From Methylobacterium sp. Leaf465 (lineage in GTDB: Bacteria; Pseudomonadota; Alphaproteobacteria; Rhizobiales; Beijerinckiaceae), in the NCBI RefSeq assembly GCF_001424705.1, contig NZ_LMRA01000007.1, positions 1-64,000 of the forward strand: a DNA stretch of 64,000 bases, in the 5' to 3' direction. A program made the translations under genes and the position numbers. Of the stretch, positions 47,391-55,607 are shown one piece after another; the first letter of the stretch is position 1, and every line of letters begins with the position of its first letter. The notes beneath the pieces are model-generated. The model saw only the letters and a program-made list of their open reading frames with translations, was not told the origin of the DNA and did no database searches.

Positions 47391-48284
47391 CTAGCCGACC
47401 ACCAGGGTCAGGGTCCGGTCCGCGGGCCCGAGGTCGACCCGGCGGCCCCAGTCGAAGGCGAGGAAGTCCTGCTCGATCCCGTCGGCGAAGACCACGCCGC
47501 CCTCGTTCATCCGTGAGGTGACCGCCAGGGCGGCCCCGGCGAGCCGGCCCGCCCGAAGGGTCGTTCCGGTGGCCACGCTTGGAAACGGCTCGCGCACCCA
47601 GTAGCCCACCGCCGCTTCCTCCGCGCCGATCCCGACGGTGAGATGCGTCGCCTCGCCGATCGAGCGGGCCCAGCCGGTCAGGCCGGTGCCCGAGGCGACG
47701 ATGAGGCCGCTCGACGACTGGTCCTCGGCGGTGCCGTCGACCGCGATGCGGTAGCGTGCGGATTGATGGCTGCGGTGGCCGACGAAGATCTCGTTCAGGG
47801 CCACGAGCCGCTGGCCGCCGTCGAGGGCGGCCTGCACCATGGTGCGCCGCTCCACCGGAGCCGCTCCCGCGGCGCTGGCCGGGAGCAGGGCGCGCAGGCC
47901 CGCCACCGCGACCCGCGCGAGGGCGCCGTCGTAGAGGTCGGGGGCCGGATTGACGCCGATCACCGGCTGCGCGCGCAGGTACTTCGCCACGTTGGCGACG
48001 AGGCCGTCCGGGCCCACCGTGACGACGACGTCCTCGGGGGCGAACAGGAAGCGGTCGAGGTCGACGCGCCGGGCCAGCGCCTGCCGCCAGTCCCCCGGCA
48101 CCGCGGCCCGCGCCTGGCCGAGCACGGCGTGGAAGCGGGCGTGCCGGTCCTCGACCTCCGCGAGGCTCTGGCCGCGGCTCTCCAGGAAGAACCGGGCCTG
48201 GCCGCGGGTGGCGTGCCGGGCGAGCAGGGCCTCGTAATCGGTCTCGCGGACGACGAACACGGCGCGCGGGGTGATGACCGCCAT
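47391..48284 (-). CDS. NAD kinase-like protein
   Basis: The 297-residue protein has the NAD/diacylglycerol kinase-type layout: VVVTVGPDGLVANVAKYL (a GPDG in place of GGDGT), QPVIGVNPAPDLYDGAL and VASGTGLTGWARSI. Family members transfer phosphate to NAD(H) or a sugar. The usual GGDG reads GPDG, so kinase activity is not certain. It ends a minus-strand operon with an SPFH protein and an NrtR-type regulator. The gap to the SPFH gene is ten bases. Confidence 0.72.
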   Translation of the reverse strand: MAVITPRAVFVVRETDYEALLARHATRGQARFFLESRGQSLAEVEDRHARFHAVLGQARAAVPGDWRQALARRVDLDRFLFAPEDVVVTVGPDGLVANVAKYLRAQPVIGVNPAPDLYDGALARVAVAGLRALLPASAAGAAPVERRTMVQAALDGGQRLVALNEIFVGHRSHQSARYRIAVDGTAEDQSSSGLIVASGTGLTGWARSIGEATHLTVGIGAEEAAVGYWVREPFPSVATGTTLRAGRLAGAALAVTSRMNEGGVVFADGIEQDFLAFDWGRRVDLGPADRTLTLVVG

Positions 48285-48294
48285 GGCCCGTCCT

Positions 48295-49290
48295 TCAGCG
48301 CAGCGGGCCGGGGGGAGCGACCGGCGGGGCCGCCCCGCGGAACGCGCCGAGGGCACTCGCCAGCAGGTCCGGCGTGACGTTGACGTGCTCGATGGTCTCG
48401 AGCTTGCCCGCGAGCTCGCGGGCGGCGAGACCCAGGAGCACGGCCGGCGGAAGGTCGCGGTAGATGGCGGCGCGGCGCTGCTCGGCCTCGGCCTGGGCGC
48501 CCTCCACGAGGCGGATGCGCTCGGCCTCCGCCGCCGCCTCCAGCCCGCTTGCCGCGGCGAGGCCCACCGCGCGGTCGCGGGCGTTCTCCGCCTCCCGCGC
48601 GATGAGCAGCGCCTCCTGGCGGGCCAGCTCCGTCCGCGTCTCCAGCTCGTTCTCCGCGATGGCCCGCTCCTTCTCCACCGCCAGGGCGCGCCGGGCGAAG
48701 GTCGCCGCATCCGCCTTCTGCTGCAGGGCCTCGAAGGTGGGCGTCTGCAGGGCGCGCTCCAGCTCGCTCGACGGCGCGAGGTTGGTGAGTCGCACCGAGA
48801 CCACCGCGAGGCCGATCTCCGCCAGGGCCGGGGCCGCCCCCAGCGCGGCGTCGAGGCTCAGGCGCAGGGGCTCGGGCCCGGCATCGAGGAGCGCGCCCAC
48901 CGGGCTGGCGCCGATTACCTCCAGGACGGCCTGGCCGGCGATGCCGCCGAGACGCGCCTCGATCCGCTCGATCGGTTCGCCCTGCGGCCGGCCGGTGCGA
49001 AGCCCGAGCGAGAAGTCGACGCGGCTGGCCAGCAGCTCCGGGTCGACGACGCGCCAGCCGATCGTCCCCTGCACCACCACGGTCTGGAAGTCCCGGCTGC
49101 GGCCGCGCACGAACAGGGTCATCTCCCGGTCGTCCATCGGCACCTCGCTGATGCTCGCGGTTTCCGGCCGGAACCAGAAGACGAGGCCCCGTCCGCTTTG
49201 CCGGATGCGACCGTTGCGGTAGCGGATGACGTGGCTGCTCGCCTCGCTCCTGAGCTGGGCGAGCGGACCGAGGTTGCGGATCGTAGCCAT
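48295..49290 (-). CDS. SPFH/Band-7 domain protein
   Basis: The 331-residue protein has a Band-7 core: IRYRNGRIRQSGRGLVFWFRP, TLFVRGRSRDFQTVVVQGTIGWRVVDPE, and a long charged coiled coil (residues 200-290) rich in EKERAIAENELETR-type heptads. It has no clear N-terminal membrane anchor, unlike most flotillins. SPFH proteins scaffold membrane assemblies. Here it stands between a NAD-kinase-like gene and a NUDIX/NrtR regulator, which suggests a role connected to NAD metabolism; that is inference. Confidence 0.8.
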   Translation of the reverse strand: MATIRNLGPLAQLRSEASSHVIRYRNGRIRQSGRGLVFWFRPETASISEVPMDDREMTLFVRGRSRDFQTVVVQGTIGWRVVDPELLASRVDFSLGLRTGRPQGEPIERIEARLGGIAGQAVLEVIGASPVGALLDAGPEPLRLSLDAALGAAPALAEIGLAVVSVRLTNLAPSSELERALQTPTFEALQQKADAATFARRALAVEKERAIAENELETRTELARQEALLIAREAENARDRAVGLAAASGLEAAAEAERIRLVEGAQAEAEQRRAAIYRDLPPAVLLGLAARELAGKLETIEHVNVTPDLLASALGAFRGAAPPVAPPGPLR

Positions 49291-49320
49291 GGGACCCTCC
49301 TGTTGGGGGCGCGCTGGGAT

Positions 49321-50103
49321 TCAGAGCGGCTTCTGGAAACGGTAGAGCTCGGCGGGACGGAACGACGTGCCGGCCTCGCGCGCGCCCGTGGGGGCGAGCC
49401 AGCCGCGGTCGAGCATCCGGCGGCGGAAGGCGGGCTTGTTGAGGGACGTGCCCAGGATCGCCTCGTGCACGTCCTGCAGCTGGCGCAGGGTGAAGGCCTC
49501 GGGCAGCAGCGCGAAGGCGACGTCGGAATAGTCGAGCTTTCCCCGCAGCCGCTGCACCGCCAGGGCGAGGATCGCGGCGTGGTCGAAGGCGAGGCGCAGC
49601 GGCGTCCTCCGGTCGGGGTCGCCCGGCGCGAAGGCCGCGACCGGCCCCCCCGCCTCGCCGGACCAGGGCACGTCGAGGAGCGCGGCCGACGGCCCCGCCG
49701 CCACCGCCGCCGCGCGCGCCACCGCCGCCGCGCGCGCAAGCGCCGCCGCGAAGGCGGCCTCCGGCATCAGCGCGAGGTAGGCCACGGTGACGATGCGCAT
49801 GCGCGGGTCCCGGTCGAGGGCGCCGAAGGTGTAGAGCTGCTCCCGATGGGTCTCCGCCACCTCCGCCGGGGCGAAGCCCGCCTTGTCGCGCAGCACGCGC
49901 TCGGCCGCGCCGTCCAGGGTTTCGTCGAGGCGCACGAAGCTGCCGGGCAGCGCCCAGCGGCCGGCATGGGGATGCTGGGTCCGCTGCACCAAGAGCACGG
50001 CCGGACGGCCCGCGCGCAGCCCCATCAGGACGAGATCGACGGTGAGCGCCGGCCGCGCGAAGGCGGCGGGGTCGTAGGCGCGGAGAAAGTCGTCCTCGGT
50101 CAC
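49321..50103 (-). CDS. NrtR-like NUDIX transcriptional regulator
   Basis: The 260-residue protein has an N-terminal Nudix fold with a degenerate box (LPGSFVRLDETLDGAAERVLRDKAGF lacks REUXEE) and a C-terminal winged-helix segment (LDYSDVAFALLPEAFTLRQLQDVHEAILG; KPAFRRRMLDRGWL). This is the arrangement of NrtR, which senses NAD metabolites and binds operators in NAD genes. Loss of the catalytic Glu residues fits regulation, not hydrolysis. It has an Ala-rich insert near residues 120-140. A perfect dyad lies just upstream of its ATG. Confidence 0.85.
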   Translation of the reverse strand: MTEDDFLRAYDPAAFARPALTVDLVLMGLRAGRPAVLLVQRTQHPHAGRWALPGSFVRLDETLDGAAERVLRDKAGFAPAEVAETHREQLYTFGALDRDPRMRIVTVAYLALMPEAAFAAALARAAAVARAAAVAAGPSAALLDVPWSGEAGGPVAAFAPGDPDRRTPLRLAFDHAAILALAVQRLRGKLDYSDVAFALLPEAFTLRQLQDVHEAILGTSLNKPAFRRRMLDRGWLAPTGAREAGTSFRPAELYRFQKPL

Positions 50104-50111
50104 GGCGCAGC

Positions 50112-50156
50112 CTTATATCCAACTTGCATCTAACTAAGACGCGGGATGGATATAAG
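50112..50156. promoter_or_regulatory. Perfect 10-bp inverted repeat, likely NrtR operator
   Basis: CTTATATCCA (50112-50121) and TGGATATAAG (50147-50156) are exact complements 25 bp apart, only nine bases upstream of the regulator ATG and in an unusually AT-rich patch. This is where an autoregulated NrtR would bind. Binding is inferred from position. Confidence 0.6.
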
Positions 50157-50324
50157 TCAAGCGCCCGATGCCGGGGCCGGGCGTGGCCGGCCGCACCGGG
50201 TCGCAACGTCGCCCCCGTGGTCGTCGGTCCCCTGGATCGGTTGGTCCCGGGTTGCCCGCGTCCGCTCGTGCCGGCGATCCGTCCGGAGGATCTTGTCTGC
50301 GCCCGTACCTTCGGCGGTCGCAGG

Positions 50325-50380
50325 TCTTGCCGGTTCGTGCTCCTGCCGGGCCCGTACTCCTGCCGACCCGTACTCTTGCC
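50325..50380. repeat. Degenerate 16-17 bp tandem repeat, four copies
   Basis: Four units contain tcttgcc, tcctgcc, tcctgcc and tcttgcc at 50325, 50341, 50358 and 50374, with cgtgctcctgcc, cgtactcctgcc and cgtactcttgcc in the last three. Period alternates between 16 and 17 bp. Confidence 0.7.
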
Positions 50381-50529
50381 AGCCCGCACGGATTCGTGCG
50401 GATCTTGGCGGAGACGAGGAACGAGCCCCCGATCGCGCTCGGGGCCAAGCAGCCCCCAGGCTCCCTCCGACGGGACGGCGCCGGCCGCGCCGTCGTCCGA
50501 GGAGGTCCGCGCGTCGGGAGGGAACGATC

Positions 50530-51546
50530 ATGAGCCTGGATCGACCGGACGGCGCGGGACCGCGCCGCGTGCTCCTCCTGGGGGCGACCGGCACGATCGG
50601 GCGGGCCACCGCGCGGGCGCTTGCTGCCGCCGGGCACGCGGTCGTCTGCCTCGTCCGGCGCCCGGCCGGCCCCGCGCCCCCGGCCGGTGCGGGGGACCCG
50701 CCCGGAGCGCCCCCGGGCGTCACCGAACGGATCGTGGACTTCACGGATCCCGCGTCGCTGGCGCGCGACGGGATCCGCGGCGAACCGTTCGACGTCCTGG
50801 TCTCGTGCCTCGCCTCGCGGACCGGACTGCCCGACGACGCCTGGACGATCGATTACGGCGTGTCGGTGCGCGCCCTGCAGGCGAGCCGGGCGGCCGGCGT
50901 GACCCATGTGGTCCTGCTCTCGGCGATCTGCGTCCAGAAGCCGATCCTCGCCTTCCAGCAGGCCAAACTGGCCTTCGAAGCGGTCCTGACCGCCTCGGGG
51001 CTCGACTACACGATCGTTCGGCCGACGGCCTTCTTCAAATCCCTCTCGGGCCAGGTGGAGCGCCTGAAGCGCGGCAAGCCGTTCCTGGTCTTCGGCGACG
51101 GAACCCTGACGGCCTGCAAGCCGATCAGCGACGGGGACCTCGGCCGCTACCTCGCCGCATGCCTCGATGACCCGGCGCGGCGCAATCGCGTGCTGCCGAT
51201 CGGCGGACCGGGCGAGGCCATCACGCCCCTGGCGCAGGGCGAGCGCCTCTTCGCGCTGCTCGGGCGCGAGCCGCGTTTCCGGCACGTCCCGGTCGTCCTG
51301 CTCGACGGGATCGTCGCCGTCCTGGCGACCCTCGGGCGGTGGGTGCCGGGGCTGGTGGCCAAGGCCGAGCTCGCGCGGATCGGCCGCTACTACGCCACCG
51401 AGTCGATGCTCGTGCGCGACCCCGCGACCGGCCGATACGAGGCCGCCATGACCCCCTCGACGGGGTCGGAGACGCTGTTCGACTATTACGCCCAGCTGAT
51501 CCGCGGCGAGGCGGTCGCCGAGCGCGGCGACCACGCGGTGTTCTGA
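50530..51546 (+). CDS. bciA: Divinyl (proto)chlorophyllide 8-vinyl reductase, BciA type
   Basis: The 338-residue NAD(P)-binding protein starts VLLLGATGTIGRATARAL and has the BciA hallmark stretches SAICVQKPILAFQQAKLAFE, YTIVRPTAFFKSLSGQ and LTACKPISDGDLGRYL. BciA reduces the 8-vinyl group of divinyl chlorophyllide in bacteriochlorophyll synthesis with NADPH. No other photosynthesis gene is near, so it is a detached member of the pathway. The ATG at 50530 has GGGAGG about eight bases upstream. An acidic/Pro-rich insert near residues 45-62 is extra. Confidence 0.9.
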   Translation: MSLDRPDGAGPRRVLLLGATGTIGRATARALAAAGHAVVCLVRRPAGPAPPAGAGDPPGAPPGVTERIVDFTDPASLARDGIRGEPFDVLVSCLASRTGLPDDAWTIDYGVSVRALQASRAAGVTHVVLLSAICVQKPILAFQQAKLAFEAVLTASGLDYTIVRPTAFFKSLSGQVERLKRGKPFLVFGDGTLTACKPISDGDLGRYLAACLDDPARRNRVLPIGGPGEAITPLAQGERLFALLGREPRFRHVPVVLLDGIVAVLATLGRWVPGLVAKAELARIGRYYATESMLVRDPATGRYEAAMTPSTGSETLFDYYAQLIRGEAVAERGDHAVF

Positions 51547-51914
51547 GGCGTCGCGAATCCGCGGGGCGGGCCAACGCGCAGCGCCATCTCCCGCGGGGCA
51601 GCCGTCCGTGGAGCGTCGGTGAGACGCGCCCGGATGGCCTCCGTGCGGCCGCGAACGACAGGGCGGTGCGGGGTCGCCCGGCGTTGCGGGCGCGCGGCCC
51701 GGAACCAGCACAGGCCGGCCCGTTCTGTTGAAGAATAGTACCGTATCGTGGCATCGACGTCGCGCAGCATAATGCAGGGGCGCGCGGCGTCAGTCTCGCC
51801 GAGACGGTCATCCATGCAAGACTGGTATATCTGGCATATCGTATCTGGCATACCAAAGGGCGGCGGGACGGGTCATATGCGTTGCAACGCAACAATCACT
51901 CGGGACCGCCCCAC
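51547..51914. other. Intergenic region before the 55-residue membrane peptide
   Basis: This 368-bp gap follows bciA. Its last 100 bp are AT-richer and contain the repeat/dyad at 51823-51855. No other gene was recognised. Confidence 0.55.
51823..51855. promoter_or_regulatory. Dyad enclosing a 14-bp-spaced direct repeat
   Basis: tggtat (51823-51828) and atacca (51850-51855) form an inverted pair enclosing two copies of tatctggcata at 51828-51838 and 51842-51852. The pair lies about 60 bp upstream of the small gene. It could be an operator; no regulator can be named. Confidence 0.5.
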
Positions 51915-52082
51915 ATGACCGTTCTGCTTCTCGTCGCTCTCGCCGGTGCCGCCAACGTGGCGCTCGTGGCCTTCATGGCCGACCGGCTGACCCCGCAGGA
52001 CGCGGCCCCCGTCATCTCGGCGGGCGAGCTCGCCATCGTGAACGACAACGCCCCGGCTTCGGCGGTGAAGCTGGCCGCCTGA
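51915..52082 (+). CDS. Small single-pass membrane peptide
   Basis: This encodes 55 residues: a hydrophobic segment (TVLLLVALAGAANVALVAFMA) at the N-terminus, and a short polar tail with VNDNAPASAVKLAA. It is a predicted single-pass membrane or secreted peptide of unknown function. Support comes from the dyad upstream and a clean terminator 37 bp downstream, which together suggest its own transcript. A longer frame begins at 51882. Confidence 0.55.
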   Translation: MTVLLLVALAGAANVALVAFMADRLTPQDAAPVISAGELAIVNDNAPASAVKLAA

Positions 52083-52118
52083 CGGCCCCTCAGCCCCCTC
52101 GGACGTCCGAACCCATCG

Positions 52119-52145
52119 GCCCCGCCTCATCGAGGCGGGGCTTTT
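52119..52145 (+). terminator. Rho-independent terminator
   Basis: gccccgcctc (52119-52128), a three-base loop and gaggcggggc (52132-52141) are followed by tttt. It lies 37 bp past the stop of the 55-residue peptide gene. Confidence 0.88.
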
Positions 52146-52182
52146 CCGTGTCCGGGTCCGGCGCTGCCGCGGGCGCCGCGGA

Positions 52183-52935
52183 TCAGCCGCCGAGGACGTC
52201 CACCTCGGCCCGACCCACGGCGGCGGCCTGCTGCTGCGCGATCGCCCGGTCGGACCGGCGCTTGAGCGCGAAGCCCAGGCCGACGACGAGGGCGGCGCCG
52301 AGGGCGCCCATCGCGTGCGGGACGGCGCCCTGCAGGGTCGCGGGCAGCACCTCGACCATCTGCTGGTGAACCAGCCGGTCCGTGGCGATCATCTCGCCGG
52401 CCACCCAGCCCAGCAGCCCGCCGCCGAACCAGATCAGGATCGGGAACCGGTCGATCAGCCGGGTGATCAGGCTGGCGCCGACCACGAGGAGCGGCACCGA
52501 CAGGGCGAGGCCGATGATGAAGAGTTCGTCGTGTCCCTTGGCGGCCCCCGCCACCGCCACGACGTTGTCGAAGCTCATGACGGCATCCGCCACCACGATG
52601 GTCCAGATCGCCTTGGGCAGGCTGGAATGCTCCTTGATGGCGCTCTCGTCCTCCTCCTCGCCGCAGACGAGCTTGACGGCGATGTGCAGCAGGATGAGGC
52701 CGCCGGCGACCTTCAGGAGCGGCACCGCCAGCAGTTGCGAGACGATGACGGCGAAGAGGATCCGCAGCAGGGCCGCCGCGAGGGCGCCCGCGAAGACGCC
52801 GATCCGCCGCTGCCGCTCGGGCAGGCCCCGGCAGGCCATGGCGATGACCACCGCGTTGTCGCCCGACAGGATGATGTCGATCCAGACGATCTGGAGGAGC
52901 GACAGCAGGAAGGAGGAGGTGAGGTAGGAATCCAC
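52183..52935 (-). CDS. TerC-family membrane protein
   Basis: The 250-residue protein has seven or so hydrophobic segments and the TerC signature pairs: DIILSGDNAVVIAMAC near residue 20 and ADAVMSFDNVVAVAGAA near residue 118, with conserved acidic residues in the membrane. TerC/YjbE-type proteins have been linked to tellurite resistance and manganese export. The C-terminus is cytosolic and charged. I see no yybP-ykoY-type riboswitch upstream. It lies downstream of tctC on the same strand but after a likely terminator. Confidence 0.87.
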   Translation of the reverse strand: MDSYLTSSFLLSLLQIVWIDIILSGDNAVVIAMACRGLPERQRRIGVFAGALAAALLRILFAVIVSQLLAVPLLKVAGGLILLHIAVKLVCGEEEDESAIKEHSSLPKAIWTIVVADAVMSFDNVVAVAGAAKGHDELFIIGLALSVPLLVVGASLITRLIDRFPILIWFGGGLLGWVAGEMIATDRLVHQQMVEVLPATLQGAVPHAMGALGAALVVGLGFALKRRSDRAIAQQQAAAVGRAEVDVLGG

Positions 52936-53005
52936 GCGGAAGACGCCTCTGCTGCTCCGACACAGCGAAGCGATGGAGTACCCGGCAACGGGTCGGGATG
53001 GGGAA

Positions 53006-53039
53006 GGGACCGGCCCGCCCTCGCGGGACGGGCCGTCCC
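53006..53039 (-). terminator. GC-rich stem-loop after tctC
   Basis: GGGACCGGCCCGCCC and a near-exact complement ending GTCCC (53035-53039) form a strong stem with one bulge, ten bases past the tctC stop on the minus strand. No T-run, so a hairpin-only terminator or 3' protector is likely. Confidence 0.55.
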
Positions 53040-53049
53040 CGGACAGGAC

Positions 53050-54030
53050 CTAGGGATTGGCTTCGACGGCGGAGCGGAGCACGGGCGTCCACCGTGCGAC
53101 CTCGCGCTCGACGAGGGCCTGCAGGGCGGCCGGACCGGCTTCGGCCTCCTTGGGCACTGTACCACCCAATTCCAGGATGCGCTTGGTCGTGCCCGGATCC
53201 TTGAGCGCCGCGTCGAGGGCGGCCACGAGCCGGGCCCGGACCTCCGGCGGCAGGCCCTTGGGCGCGAACACCGCGTTCCAGGCGCTGACCTCGTAGCCGG
53301 GCAGGCCGGCCTCCTTCGTGGTCGGCACGTCGGGCAGGCTCGGGGAGCGCTCGGGCGTCGCGATGGCGTAGGCCTTGATCGTGCCGCCGGCGATCTGCGG
53401 CGCCACGTTGACGATCTGGTCCGTCATGAAGTCGACCTGGTCGGCCATCAGGTCGTTCAGCGCAGGCCCCGTGCCGCGATAGACGACGAGCGTCGGCTTG
53501 GCGCCGGTCAGCGCATCGAACAGCACGCCGGTGGAATGCGAGACGGAGCCGACGCCCGCATGGGCCTGGTTGATCGCCGGTCCGCGCGCCTTCAGGACCT
53601 CGACGAACCCCTTGAGGTCCTGGGCCGGGAAGCCCTTCTTGGCGACGATGACGATCGGCGTGCCGGCGGCGAGGCCGATCGGATCGAAGCTCTTGGCCGG
53701 ATCGTATTTCAGGCCCTTGAACAGGGCCGGGGCGGCGCCGTGCGTGCCCATGTGGCCCATCATGATGGTGTAGCCGTCGGGCGCGGCCTGGGACGCGCGC
53801 GTGATGCCGGTGGTGCCGCCGGCGCCGGTGACGTTCTCGATGACGACCTGCTGGCCGAGCGCCCGCGACATCGGCTCGGCGACGATCCGCGCCACCACGT
53901 CGGTGGGTCCGCCGGCCGCGAAGGGCACCACCAGGGTGATCGGGCGCTGGGGGTAGGTGTCGGCCGCGGCGCCGAAGGCGGCGAGCGCCGACAGGAGGCC
54001 GATGGCGAGTGCCGTTCTCATGGTCCGCAT
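53050..54030 (-). CDS. tctC: Tripartite tricarboxylate transporter substrate-binding protein
   Basis: The 326-residue protein has a signal peptide (ALAIGLLSALAAFGAAADTYPQRP) and TctC/Bug family marks: PITLVVPFAAGGPTDVVAR, GGTTGITRASQAAPDGYTIMMGH and the later GLPGYEVSAWNAVFAPKGLP. It is a periplasmic receptor for carboxylates such as citrate or related acids; the ligand is unknown. It is the last gene of tctB-tctA-tctC, 57 bp from tctA, an order in which the receptor gene is last. Confidence 0.92.
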   Translation of the reverse strand: MRTMRTALAIGLLSALAAFGAAADTYPQRPITLVVPFAAGGPTDVVARIVAEPMSRALGQQVVIENVTGAGGTTGITRASQAAPDGYTIMMGHMGTHGAAPALFKGLKYDPAKSFDPIGLAAGTPIVIVAKKGFPAQDLKGFVEVLKARGPAINQAHAGVGSVSHSTGVLFDALTGAKPTLVVYRGTGPALNDLMADQVDFMTDQIVNVAPQIAGGTIKAYAIATPERSPSLPDVPTTKEAGLPGYEVSAWNAVFAPKGLPPEVRARLVAALDAALKDPGTTKRILELGGTVPKEAEAGPAALQALVEREVARWTPVLRSAVEANP

Positions 54031-54087
54031 CCTTCTCGTTGTGGGTTGTCGTGTCCGTCCCCGGAGGGCGCCCGGGCGCCCCCGCCG

Positions 54088-55593
54088 TCAGGCTTCCGTG
54101 AACACCGCGTCGCGGCCGCGCCGCAGCGACGGCAGCAGCGCCGCCGCCAGGATGGTGACGGCGACGAGGAACAGCACCGCGCAGACCGGACGCTCGAGGA
54201 ACACCAGGACGTCGCCCCGCGACAGGGTCAGGGCGCGGCGCAGGTATTCCTCCATCAGCTTGCCCAGCACGAAGCCGAGCAGCAGCGGCGCGGGCTCGAA
54301 GCCGAACTTGATCAGCCCGTATCCGAACACCCCGAAGGCCGCGATCAGCATGACGTCGGTGGGCAGCGCGTTGATGGAGTAGATGCCGATCGCGCAGAAC
54401 ATCAGGATCGCGGGGAACATCAGCCGGTAGGGCACCTGCAGCAGGCGCACCCAGAGGCCCACGAGCGGCAGGTTGATGACGAGCAGCATGAGGTTGCCGA
54501 TCCACATCGACGCGATCATGCCCCAGAACAGGTTGGGGTTCTTGGTCATCACGCCGGGGCCCGGAACGATGCCGTGGATCGTCATGGCGCCGACCATCAG
54601 CGCCATCACGGCGTTCGGCGGGATGCCGAGGGTGAGGAGCGGGATGAAGGCCGTCTGCGCGCCGGCATTGTTGGCGCTCTCCGGGCCGGCGACCCCCTCG
54701 ATGGCCCCGCGGCCGAAGCGGCTCGGATCGCGCGCGAGGCGCTTCTCCACCGTGTAGGCGGCGAAGGGGCCGAGCACGGCGCCGTTGCCGGGCAGGATGC
54801 CCAGGATCGCCCCGATCGCGGTCCCGCGCAGCGTCGCGGGCGCCACCTGGCGCAGATCCGCGAGGCTGGGCAGGAGGCGGCCGATCCGGGCCCGGGCGAT
54901 CTCGCGGGTCTCGGTCTGGTCGAGGTTGCGCAGGATCTCGGCCACCCCGAACAGGCCCATCGCCAGGACGGAGAAGTCGACGCCGTCGGTGAGGAACGCG
55001 AGGCCGAAGGTCATCCGCTCCTGGCCGGTCTCGAGGTCCGTGCCCACCGCGGCGAGCAGGACGCCCACGAGGATCATCGCCACGGCCTTGAGCACCGAGC
55101 CGTGCGCGAGGACGACCGCGAAGGCGAGCCCCATCACCATCAGGGCGAAGTACTCCGCCGGTCCGAAGATCAGCGCGAGGCGGGTCAGCGGCGCGCCGAG
55201 GGCCGCGATCAGCAGGGTGGCGACGGTGCCGGCGAAGAAGGAGCCGATGGCGGCGATGCCGAGCGCGACCCCGGCCCGGCCCTGGCGCGCCATCTGGTGG
55301 CCGTCGAGGGTGGTGACGACCGAGGTCGCCTCGCCGGGGATGTTCACCAGGATGGCGGTGGTGGAGCCGCCGTACTGCGCCCCGTAATAGATCCCCGCGA
55401 GCATGATGAGGGCGCCCACGGGATCGAGCCCGAAGGTGATCGGCAGGAGCATGGCGATGGTGGCGATCGGCCCGACGCCGGGCAGCACGCCGATCAGGGT
55501 GCCGACGAGGCAGCCCAGGAAGCAGAGCGTCACGTTCTGCAGGCTCAGGGCGACGGCGAAGCCGAGGCCGAGATTGGCGAGGAGATCCGTCAC
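54088..55593 (-). CDS. tctA: Tripartite tricarboxylate transporter large permease
   Basis: The 501-residue protein has about 11-12 membrane segments and TctA signatures: LIGVLPGVGPIATIAMLLP and GILPGNGAVLGPFAAYTVEKRL, with YYGAQYGGSTTAILVNIPGE. It is the large membrane subunit that drives uptake with sodium or proton. It lies 14 bases downstream of tctB. The ligand is shared with TctC and is unknown. Confidence 0.95.
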   Translation of the reverse strand: MTDLLANLGLGFAVALSLQNVTLCFLGCLVGTLIGVLPGVGPIATIAMLLPITFGLDPVGALIMLAGIYYGAQYGGSTTAILVNIPGEATSVVTTLDGHQMARQGRAGVALGIAAIGSFFAGTVATLLIAALGAPLTRLALIFGPAEYFALMVMGLAFAVVLAHGSVLKAVAMILVGVLLAAVGTDLETGQERMTFGLAFLTDGVDFSVLAMGLFGVAEILRNLDQTETREIARARIGRLLPSLADLRQVAPATLRGTAIGAILGILPGNGAVLGPFAAYTVEKRLARDPSRFGRGAIEGVAGPESANNAGAQTAFIPLLTLGIPPNAVMALMVGAMTIHGIVPGPGVMTKNPNLFWGMIASMWIGNLMLLVINLPLVGLWVRLLQVPYRLMFPAILMFCAIGIYSINALPTDVMLIAAFGVFGYGLIKFGFEPAPLLLGFVLGKLMEEYLRRALTLSRGDVLVFLERPVCAVLFLVAVTILAAALLPSLRRGRDAVFTEA

Positions 55594-55607
55594 GTGCGCG
55601 CTCCCGA

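Larger units (their letters stand above)
50104..50529. other. Intergenic region between the NrtR operon and bciA
   Basis: This 426-bp divergent gap holds the AT-rich dyad at 50112-50156 next to the regulator start and the degenerate 16-17 bp repeat at 50325-50380. The bciA ribosome site lies near 50516. No further gene was recognised. Confidence 0.6.

Noticed and set aside
52936..53049. A yybP-ykoY manganese riboswitch upstream of the TerC-type gene.
   Set aside because: The expected conserved words were not found in the short gap, which mainly holds the tctC-side hairpin.
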